From the NCBI GenBank assembly GCA_903928015.1, contig CAIYPF010000116.1, positions 91,084 through 152,543 on the forward strand: a stretch of DNA of 61,460 nucleotides, in the 5' to 3' direction. Position 1 is the stretch's first letter, and each line of letters opens with the position of its first letter. Below the pieces are notes generated by a model. That model saw nothing but the letters and a program-made list of their open reading frames with translations, was not told the origin of the DNA and did not search any database. Source of the stretch: an uncultured Gammaproteobacteria bacterium (GTDB lineage Bacteria > Pseudomonadota > Gammaproteobacteria > Pseudomonadales > UBA5518). Both the position numbers and the translations under genes were made by a program. This document shows, piece by piece, positions 9,838 through 16,486 of this stretch.

Positions 9838-10967
9838 AGTCCGATCTCGATTGATTGCCCGGCCAGCGCGTGACCGAAGCCGGCGAGGATTCGCTCGCTA
9901 CCCCCGAGGCACAGCCGGGCCTGCTGAGCCCACAGGTAGTAGCGGTGAATCGGATAATCAACGTCGGCACCCGTGCCGCCATGCAGGTGCTGGCAGGCAT
10001 GGCTCACTCGATGTCCAGCCTCACTGGCCCACCACGCCGCGGACGCCACCGCGTTGCCTGCTGGCAGCCCTTGGTCCAGACGCCAGGCGGCCTGCCAGAG
10101 CGTGGAGCGCAGGGCTTCTATGTCGATGTAACAGTCCGCAGCGCGGTGCGAAACTGCCTGAAAGCCAGCGAGGGACTTTCCGAACTGCTTGCGCTCGACC
10201 GTGTGCTGCGCGGTGCGCCGCACGGCATCCGACAGGACGCCAAGTTGTATGAAACCGTAGGCCGTAGCGGCGCGGCCCGCGATCCACTCAAGGATGCAAG
10301 CACCATCACCGGAAGCGCCGATCATATCGGCAGCGCTAACCTGCACATCGTCGAGCAGGATGCGGTCGAAAGGTTCGTAATTCGTACCCCTCTCACGCTC
10401 CACGCGAAGCCCCCGTGCGCCACGCGCCACCAGAAACACGCTGACAGCGCCGCTACCGTCCCGTGCCGGCACAAGCAACGCGTCTGCATCACCGCCATAA
10501 GGCACGGCATCCAGCACGCCCCGCAACATGAACGCATCTCCCGATGCGTCCATCGAGGGAATGTCCCGCGGTTCATGTTCTACCGCTGAAAGCGGCAGCG
10601 GGCCCACGACAAGGGCTTCGCCTGACGCAACCTTTGGGAGCCAGGCATCGCGCTGCGAGGCCGATCCGAATCGAGCGAGAGGCAACGCACCCAGCGATGA
10701 GGCGACGAGAGGGAGCGCCGTAACATGACGCCCCTGTTCCTCAATAACGGCGCAGAGTCCTGCCAGTCCCAAACCACTGCCGCCCACTTCTTCGGGCAAG
10801 CCAACGCCAACAAGCCCCGATTCCGCGAGCAGCGACCAGACACCCTCGTGCCAGCGCATCTCGCCGCGGTCGAAGCGTTTCAGCGCTCCGTCATCCACCT
10901 TCTCGGAGAAAATCCTGGCAGCCAGCTCCTGGACCGCACGCACTTCTTCGGAAACAGAGAATTCCAT
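9834..10967 (-). CDS. Acyl-CoA dehydrogenase, non-catalytic-type subunit (FadE28/ChsE1-like)
   Basis: A 377-residue acyl-CoA dehydrogenase fold. It keeps the RKQFGKS motif (259-265), whose Arg contacts FAD across the subunit interface, and HLHGGTGADVDYP (328-340). It lacks the usual TEPxxGSD flavin loop and has neither candidate catalytic Glu: Gly/Arg replace it in the G-helix (EWIAGRA) and CLGGSE replaces YEGT at the C-terminus. This pattern fits one half of the alpha2-beta2 heteromeric dehydrogenases of sterol degraders; the other half is probably the divergent gene at 12791. ATG 10967 is one base beyond the ChsH2-like stop. Confidence 0.85.
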   Translation of the reverse strand: MEFSVSEEVRAVQELAARIFSEKVDDGALKRFDRGEMRWHEGVWSLLAESGLVGVGLPEEVGGSGLGLAGLCAVIEEQGRHVTALPLVASSLGALPLARFGSASQRDAWLPKVASGEALVVGPLPLSAVEHEPRDIPSMDASGDAFMLRGVLDAVPYGGDADALLVPARDGSGAVSVFLVARGARGLRVERERGTNYEPFDRILLDDVQVSAADMIGASGDGACILEWIAGRAATAYGFIQLGVLSDAVRRTAQHTVERKQFGKSLAGFQAVSHRAADCYIDIEALRSTLWQAAWRLDQGLPAGNAVASAAWWASEAGHRVSHACQHLHGGTGADVDYPIHRYYLWAQQARLCLGGSERILAGFGHALAGQSIEIGL

Positions 10968-10968
10968 G

Positions 10969-11928
10969 TCAGACCTCCTTTCGGATGCGGAAGAGAGGCA
11001 AGGTGTAGCCCTCTTCGACTTCACGGAAAACAACTTCCACCGGCATACCCACTTCAACATCGCCGGGCTTGCCATCGGCCAGTTGGGTCACCAGACGGGT
11101 GCCCTCCTCAAGCTCGACCAGCAAGACCGTGTTGGGATAGTCAAAGGGCGGGATCGGCGGGTGATGCATGACCACGAAGCTGTAAACGATGCCACGCCCC
11201 GAACTCTGGACCGTGTCCCACTCGAGCGATTGGCATGACGGGCACATGGGTCCGGGAGGGTGGCGCAATGTGCCGCAGGCCTTGCAGCGCTGGATCAGGA
11301 GTTTGCCCGCGCGTACGCCCTCCCAGAAGAACTTGGTGTCGTAGCTCTCGACGGCACGGAATCGCCCGATTCGGGCAGGCTTTCCCGGCGCGGCTGCGGC
11401 AGGCTCGGCTGGCCTGTCGTGCGCACGGTACTTGAACAGGCGGAAGCGCATGTCGCCCACCTTCTGCCCATCCTGATCCCAGTACTCCTCGAGTTCCGTG
11501 ACGAAGTAGCCTACTCCGAGCGCCGTGGTTTTCTGCGGGGACACAGACTCGATCCGCGACGTGTGGTGTATGCGATCGCCGGGGCGCAGGTAGCGGCTGT
11601 AGGTCTGTTCGCAGTTCACGGCCACGACGGCCGGATAACCATGTTGCTCGAGGAACTGGAAAACCTCGAAGGGCTCGCGGGTATCGGAGCCGGTGGCCCA
11701 CTCCGCGGTAGCGCCCCGCATGGTCCAGGCCTGCATCATCGTAGGTGGCGCGACAATGCCGCCGTGCACCGACGCTGCTGCGATCGCAGGATCTGTGTAC
11801 ACCGGGTTTGTGTCGCCCATGGCCTCGCACCAGTGGCGGATCATGGCCTGGTTGACCTCGTCCCAACTGTTGTAGGGACCGCAGGGCCGACCAAGGAACT
11901 GCTGAAGTTGCTCGTCGATATCACTCAC
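10969..11928 (-). CDS. Bifunctional MaoC-DUF35 protein, ChsH2-like
   Basis: A 319-residue fusion close to the length of M. tuberculosis ChsH2 (311). Residues about 1-170 are a MaoC/FAS1-like hotdog domain; residues about 185-319 are a DUF35 module with a four-cysteine zinc ribbon (CKACG...CPSC) and an OB-fold. In actinobacteria the MaoC half works with ChsH1, and the DUF35 half docks and activates the Ltp2 aldolase, so both partners are encoded just downstream. The start is GTG 11928, with GGAGGA about 9 bases upstream. No ATG exists in the right place; the open frame upstream enters the TetR gene. Confidence 0.87.
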   Translation of the reverse strand: MSDIDEQLQQFLGRPCGPYNSWDEVNQAMIRHWCEAMGDTNPVYTDPAIAAASVHGGIVAPPTMMQAWTMRGATAEWATGSDTREPFEVFQFLEQHGYPAVVAVNCEQTYSRYLRPGDRIHHTSRIESVSPQKTTALGVGYFVTELEEYWDQDGQKVGDMRFRLFKYRAHDRPAEPAAAAPGKPARIGRFRAVESYDTKFFWEGVRAGKLLIQRCKACGTLRHPPGPMCPSCQSLEWDTVQSSGRGIVYSFVVMHHPPIPPFDYPNTVLLVELEEGTRLVTQLADGKPGDVEVGMPVEVVFREVEEGYTLPLFRIRKEV

Positions 11929-11953
11929 GACAAACCGTCCTCCGGTGTCTGTG

Positions 11954-12721
11954 TCAGGTCTCGGCTTCGAGGACGTCGCGTCGCGGACGCCGCATCTCTG
12001 CCAGCTTGGCCGCATGACGCAGTCGCGCCGGCGGCGGATTCTCCAGGAACAGCGCCCGGTGGAACATCACCGTGACCCATTCCGCCATCTGCTCCTCGTC
12101 GAGTTCAAGTTCCCGCAAGGCGGGGACCCGGAGGATGTAGTACTCCGCAAGTACATGCTCGCCGATCCCGGCGAGGATCCGTGTGACCAAGCGCGCCTCG
12201 GCATCGCCGAACGCCGCCGAGGGAAAGAGCCGCGGCATCGCCCGCACGAGCAGCTCCAGCCGGCGGTAATAGCTGGCTCGCCAGATCTCACCGAACTCCG
12301 GCTCTTCATCACCGACCTGCACCATGCATCGCATGATGCCCGGATTGCGCGCGAAGCTCTGCACCACCAACCGGTTGTGCGCGAGGCTACGCCCGAACCA
12401 GTCTCCTTTGGCGACGCCACGCTCGATGGACTCGAGGTCCTCGAATCGGACCATGAAGTCGCGCAATACCTCGATCGTCGCGGTCTTGAGGTCAGGGAAG
12501 TAGTGATGGAACAGGCCCGTCGCTACACCCGCCTCCCGCGTCACGTCCGCAACGCGCATCTGACGAAATCCCACTCGCTCGAGAACGCGCGCCGTGGCCT
12601 CTTTCAAGCGCGCACGCGCTGCCTCCCCTCTGGGGCTGCGCCTGCCAGGTTCTGCCCCCCCGCCCGATGTCGGGCGGCGAGACTGCGAGGCAGGGGGGTT
12701 CTTTCGGGAGGCGATCACCAT
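11954..12721 (-). CDS. TetR-family transcriptional regulator
   Basis: A 255-residue regulator. An N-terminal HTH (about 44-84, VADVTREAGVATGLFHHYFPD) follows a basic, low-complexity extension of about 33 residues; the C-terminal ligand domain is helical. It leads the ChsH2-to-Ltp2 operon (25-base gap) and is divergent from the second dehydrogenase gene, so it probably represses both directions and is relieved by a CoA ester or sterol intermediate, by analogy with KstR-type regulators. ATG 12721 is the first start in frame. The predicted -10 lies at 12729-12734, so the transcript may start within a base or two of this codon (leaderless). Confidence 0.9.
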   Translation of the reverse strand: MVIASRKNPPASQSRRPTSGGGAEPGRRSPRGEAARARLKEATARVLERVGFRQMRVADVTREAGVATGLFHHYFPDLKTATIEVLRDFMVRFEDLESIERGVAKGDWFGRSLAHNRLVVQSFARNPGIMRCMVQVGDEEPEFGEIWRASYYRRLELLVRAMPRLFPSAAFGDAEARLVTRILAGIGEHVLAEYYILRVPALRELELDEEQMAEWVTVMFHRALFLENPPPARLRHAAKLAEMRRPRRDVLEAET

Positions 12722-12733
12722 TCGCGCATTCTT

Positions 12734-12757
12734 ATTGAATTTGAATCCAATTTCAAT
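12734..12757. promoter_or_regulatory. 24-bp palindromic operator with overlapping divergent promoters
   Basis: An imperfect palindrome with arms ATTGAA and TTCAAT and 20 of 24 positions symmetric. Plus-strand promoter: TTGAAT (12735-12740), 16-base spacer, TATGAT (12757-12762). Minus-strand promoter: TTGAAA (12756-12751), 16-base spacer, TAAGAA (12734-12729). A TetR dimer here would block both. It is the only AT-rich patch in the surrounding GC-rich sequence. Confidence 0.65.
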
Positions 12758-12790
12758 ATGATGTGAGCCACGGATTCCGGAGCACGCAAC

Positions 12791-13969
12791 ATGCACGTCG
12801 ATCACACAGATTCCCAGAAAGCACTTCGTCGCGAACTTCGCGCCTATTTCGCGGAACTCATGACCCCCGAAATCCGCGAGGCCACTCGCGGCAACGAAGG
12901 CGGAGCCATCTACAAGCAGGTCATCCGCCAGTTGGGCAAGGACGGCTGGCTCGCGCTCGGCTGGCCAAAGGAGTATGGCGGCCAGGGCCGCCCCAGCTCC
13001 GAGCAGCTCGTGTTCTTCGAGGAAGCACAACTCGCCGAGGTTCCCCTGCCCTTCGTCACGATCAGCACGGTCGCGCCCTGCCTGATCGCACTCGGCTCCG
13101 ACGAGCACAAACGTTTTTTCCTCCCGAAAATCGCGGCCGGCGAACTTCACTTCGCGATCGGCTATACCGAGCCGGGCGCGGGCACTGACCTCGCATCGCT
13201 GAAGACCAGCGCCGTGCGCGACGGAGACGACTACGTCATCAACGGCAACAAGATCTGGACCAGCAGCGCCGAAGCCGCGGACTATGTCTGGCTCGCCGCA
13301 CGCACAGATCAAGAGGTCAAACCACCCCACAAGGGCATCAGCATCTTCATGGTCGACGCCACGTCGCCTGGCTTCAGCTTCACGCCGATCCACACGGTTG
13401 GCGGCGTGCGCAGCAACGCGAGCTATTACGACAACGTCCGCGTTCCGGCCTCGATGATTGCCGGCGAACTCAACAACGGCTGGAAGCTCATCACTTCGCA
13501 GTTGAACCACGAGCGCGTCGGACTCGCTGCCATCGGCGTGCAGGGTTGGGGCTTGCTGGCCCGCACTCTCGTCTGGGCGCAAGAAACCGTGGTGGGTGGC
13601 AAGCGCGTGGTGGACCAACCCTGGGCGCAGTCGGCGCTTGCCGAGGTCTACACTCGGCTCGAAGCCATGCGCCTGATGAACTGGCGCATGGCCTGGCAAC
13701 TCGACAGCGGCGAGCCAGACCCCGCCTTCGCTTCGGCCATGAAGGCCTACAGCACCGAGTGCCTCATCGCCGTGGACAAGCTGATGCTCGAGGTGACCGG
13801 CATGGCCGGTGGCTATCGGCGCGGCAGCCCCGGGGCAGCGCTGGCCGGAGATCTGGAAGAGCACTACCGCAAGTGCCAGATCAACACCTTCGGCGGTGGC
13901 GTAGCCGAGGTCATGCGCGATCTGGTTGCGCAGTTCGGGCTGGGGATGTCGGGCTACAGCCGCCGTTGA
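12791..13969 (+). CDS. Acyl-CoA dehydrogenase, catalytic-type subunit (FadE29/ChsE2-like)
   Basis: A 392-residue acyl-CoA dehydrogenase. It has the flavin/substrate loop YTEPGAGTDLASLKT (about 125-139), W-T-S-S (156-159) and a candidate catalytic base Glu241 in SQLNHERVGLA, the G-helix position used by isovaleryl-CoA dehydrogenase. It lacks the RxxFGxx arginine motif, which the product of the gene at 9834 supplies. Together they look like a complementary alpha2-beta2 enzyme oxidising a short sterol side-chain CoA ester. ATG 12791 follows the palindromic operator/promoter. It ends one base before the convergent EamA gene stop. Confidence 0.88.
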   Translation: MHVDHTDSQKALRRELRAYFAELMTPEIREATRGNEGGAIYKQVIRQLGKDGWLALGWPKEYGGQGRPSSEQLVFFEEAQLAEVPLPFVTISTVAPCLIALGSDEHKRFFLPKIAAGELHFAIGYTEPGAGTDLASLKTSAVRDGDDYVINGNKIWTSSAEAADYVWLAARTDQEVKPPHKGISIFMVDATSPGFSFTPIHTVGGVRSNASYYDNVRVPASMIAGELNNGWKLITSQLNHERVGLAAIGVQGWGLLARTLVWAQETVVGGKRVVDQPWAQSALAEVYTRLEAMRLMNWRMAWQLDSGEPDPAFASAMKAYSTECLIAVDKLMLEVTGMAGGYRRGSPGAALAGDLEEHYRKCQINTFGGGVAEVMRDLVAQFGLGMSGYSRR

Positions 13970-13970
13970 T

Positions 13971-14882
13971 TCAGGCGCCAGCAGCGCGGGCAAAACGCTG
14001 CTGGACGGCAAGTCCGCCCAGGATCAGACACAGGCCGGGCAAGGTACTGGGAGCGATCGGTTCTCCCAGCACCACCGCGATCGGCAGCAGCGCCAGGAAT
14101 GGCGTCGCGAAAACCACGTTGCTGACGCGGGCCGCGTTCTCCGAGAGCGCCAGCGCCCGTTGCCAGAACACGAAACTCAGCCCCATTTCGAACACCCCCG
14201 ACCAGACCGCGCCCAACAGCCCGCGTCCGGTCGGGATATCGAAGTCCGACAGCAGGCCGCAGGCAATCACGCTCGCCGGCAGCGCATAGGAAAAACCCAG
14301 AAACAATCGCAGCAACGGGTCACCCGCAGAGCGGCTGTTGGCAATCCAGTAGAGCGCCCAGACAAGCGTGGAAACGAGCGCGATCCCGACACCATCCCAG
14401 CGGATCCCGCCCAATGACCCGCCCGAAGAGCCGAGAGAAATGACCACTACGCCCGCATAGGCGATAAGCGCAGACAGGGCTTCGGCCAAACCCACACGCT
14501 GGCCGAGCAAAGGCACCGCCAGCGCCGACAGTGCGATCGCCCAGGTGTAATTGACGGGTTGGGCGACTTGCGCAGGCAGGATGTCGTAGGCCTGGAACAG
14601 CAGCAGGTAATAGGCGACCGGGTTCATGAGCCCCAAGGCGCAGGCCCGCAGGTGAACACCGCGGGGCAATCGAAGCACCTCGGGCAATCGCCCGCTGGCA
14701 GCGAGCAAGGCCCCAAGCACCAGCACGGCCACCGCATTGCAGACGAGCAGCAACTGCGCGTAATGCAAATCCGCGAGTGCGAACTTGAAGGCCGTGGACA
14801 CAGTCGCCCAGCAGCAGACCGTCAGCCATGCATAGGCGTAAGCCCGGCGCTGGCGCGCTGCCGCAGGATCCAGCGCGATCAC
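13971..14882 (-). CDS. EamA/DMT-superfamily transporter
   Basis: A 303-residue, ten-helix drug/metabolite transporter with two tandem EamA repeats (about 15-140 and 160-295); SVSTAFKFAL and the GLMNPVAYYLLLFQAY segment are typical. Exports or imports small metabolites; substrate unknown. ATG 14882 (MIALDPAAARQRR) precedes the first helix. Convergent with the sterol-cluster dehydrogenase and in the same direction as, but 20 bases downstream of, the luciferase-like gene at 14903-15805, with which it may be cotranscribed. Confidence 0.88.
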   Translation of the reverse strand: MIALDPAAARQRRAYAYAWLTVCCWATVSTAFKFALADLHYAQLLLVCNAVAVLVLGALLAASGRLPEVLRLPRGVHLRACALGLMNPVAYYLLLFQAYDILPAQVAQPVNYTWAIALSALAVPLLGQRVGLAEALSALIAYAGVVVISLGSSGGSLGGIRWDGVGIALVSTLVWALYWIANSRSAGDPLLRLFLGFSYALPASVIACGLLSDFDIPTGRGLLGAVWSGVFEMGLSFVFWQRALALSENAARVSNVVFATPFLALLPIAVVLGEPIAPSTLPGLCLILGGLAVQQRFARAAGA

Positions 14883-14902
14883 GCCGGGCGACCGACCAAT
14901 GC

Positions 14903-15805
14903 TCAGTAGGCGTTCCGCACCTCGATCAGCCGTGCGTAGAAGGGTTCGAGGTCTTCAGGCTTGCGGATGTAGGGGTGATGTTCGAATTCCATCACTGTGA
15001 CACCCGCCTCGAGAAGCGCGGGAATCGCATCGATCGACTCCTCCAGACTGCAGTGGCCATTGGCATCCCAGTTCATGGGGACGTGCGCCCGCACCTGCAG
15101 CGTGGAAGGATCGCGGCCTGCCTGTTCAAAAGCCCTACGGATGACGCTCACGCCATCGCGGACGTAATCGGCACTGGTGGAAATCGGAATCCAGCCCACC
15201 CCCAACTCGGCAATGCGCTGTGCCTGACGCTCGGTGGGCTGCACGCCGTACCAGAGCGGAATGGCCTTGGCGGCCGGGAAGGGGGTGCTGTAGATACGCG
15301 AGAAGTTGACAGTCTTCGAGCTGAAGCTCGCCGGCGCCTCGCGCCAGAGAAGCTGCATGGCACGCACGCCGTCATCGAGCATGGTCCAGCGCTTGTCGAA
15401 GTCGAGCCCGGATGCGTCGTACTCCTCGCGCTGCCAGCCCGTCCCGATGCCGAGTTCGATGCGCCCCGGCGCGAGGCTGTCGAGGGTGGCAAGGGTTTTG
15501 GCAAGCAGCACCGCCGGGCGCAGCGGCGAGATCAATACACCGGTGGCAAGCCTGATCTGCCGGGTGCGGGCCGCAATGGCGGTGAGCATGGTGATCGGCT
15601 CGTACCAGGGCGCGATGGGCGGCAAAGGGAAAGGACCGTAGGGATAGCGGTCGGTGTTCTCGCCCATGACCACGTGGTCGGTGAAATTCACCTGGTCGAT
15701 GCCCGCGGCATCGGCGAGTTCGGCCGCCGTGACATAGCCACGCGCATCTCCACCAAACACGTCATGCAGGCCGAACATGCCAAGCGCAATCTGGAACTTC
15801 GCCAT
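14903..15805 (-). CDS. LLM-class flavin-dependent oxidoreductase
   Basis: A 300-residue bacterial-luciferase-like TIM barrel (INFTDHVV-type N-terminus, GVLISPLRPAVLLAKTLATLD at about 92-112, RIELGIGTGWQREEY at about 118-132). Members use FMN or F420; no F420 synthesis genes are in view, so cofactor choice is open. It lies between the EamA gene and a SnoaL-like gene on the same strand (56-base gap), close to the sterol cluster, so a role in steroid or related lipid oxidation is possible but unproven. A second LLM gene starts beyond the right window edge, again beside a SnoaL gene. Confidence 0.88.
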   Translation of the reverse strand: MAKFQIALGMFGLHDVFGGDARGYVTAAELADAAGIDQVNFTDHVVMGENTDRYPYGPFPLPPIAPWYEPITMLTAIAARTRQIRLATGVLISPLRPAVLLAKTLATLDSLAPGRIELGIGTGWQREEYDASGLDFDKRWTMLDDGVRAMQLLWREAPASFSSKTVNFSRIYSTPFPAAKAIPLWYGVQPTERQAQRIAELGVGWIPISTSADYVRDGVSVIRRAFEQAGRDPSTLQVRAHVPMNWDANGHCSLEESIDAIPALLEAGVTVMEFEHHPYIRKPEDLEPFYARLIEVRNAY

Positions 15806-15861
15806 ATCCCGTTTACCCCTATGTTGTCTTGCAATGAATCGCCGTGAAGGCGCCGGAAAAA

Positions 15862-16281
15862 TCAGTCCTCAGCAGGCGGACGGTGCCCACCGCACAGGAT
15901 ATCGGTGACCCGCTCGGTATCCATGTACTCCTTCAGACGCACCACAAGGCCGTCGCGGAATTCGAACAGGAAGTGATACTGGTTGGTATAGAGCTTGCCC
16001 GATACATGCTGCCCGCGGGACTCGGCTTCGACTGCAACGCGCTCGCCCTCTGCCGTCATGGCGAGGATGCTGAAGCTGATGCCCTGCGGGAAGGCCTCGA
16101 AGATGCGTCCGCTGGCTTCGCGTATCTGCGCCTTGCTGAAAGCGCCCGAGATGAGGGTGCGGCCCGAGGTCCACACAGCGCCGTCTTCGGCATAGGCGTC
16201 GACGATGGCAGCGGAATCGCCTGCGTTCATGGCGGCGAAAAAGCGCTCAACAAGCGACTTGTTGCGGCTTTCGATGCCCAT
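15862..16281 (-). CDS. SnoaL/NTF2-like protein
   Basis: A 139-residue cone-fold protein of the SnoaL/ketosteroid-isomerase-like superfamily (ERFFAAMNAGDSAAIVDAYAEDGAVW N-terminal pattern, then FRDGLVVRLKEYMDTE). Such proteins isomerise, cyclise or simply bind small lipophilic ligands; the specific activity cannot be read from sequence. ATG 16281 is preceded by GGAG. An open extension upstream (to 16650) runs into the divergent TPR gene and is not supported. First gene of a SnoaL-LLM-EamA minus-strand run. Confidence 0.8.
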   Translation of the reverse strand: MGIESRNKSLVERFFAAMNAGDSAAIVDAYAEDGAVWTSGRTLISGAFSKAQIREASGRIFEAFPQGISFSILAMTAEGERVAVEAESRGQHVSGKLYTNQYHFLFEFRDGLVVRLKEYMDTERVTDILCGGHRPPAED

Positions 16282-16349
16282 GGGATCCACTCCGGCGTCA
16301 GCGAGGTAGCGCACTATAGTCGGGAGCGGCTCGCGTTGGCCAACGCAGA

Positions 16350-16436
16350 GTTCCCGCCTTCCCCGGCCCGCATCGAGCAGGCAGAATGCGGCAATCCCGC
16401 TGTGCAGGCTGCACTGGCCAGACCTCGGGCGGGAAC
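16350..16436. repeat. 9-bp inverted repeat between divergent genes
   Basis: GTTCCCGCC (16350-16358) and GGCGGGAAC (16428-16436) form a perfect 9-bp inverted repeat with a 69-base spacer, inside the 205-base gap between the SnoaL-like gene and the vWA/ExbB cluster. It could be a pair of half-sites controlling one or both promoters, or chance in GC-rich DNA. Confidence 0.35.
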
Positions 16437-16486
16437 CGCGCCACCACAGCGCAGTCCAAGGCCCGGCAGATAACTGGGAGGCTAAT

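Noticed and set aside
12722-14011. Long minus-strand extension of the TetR frame up to 14011
   Set aside because: It is antisense to the acyl-CoA dehydrogenase at 12791-13969, which has full domain motifs; the TetR start at 12721 is at the right place for the HTH.
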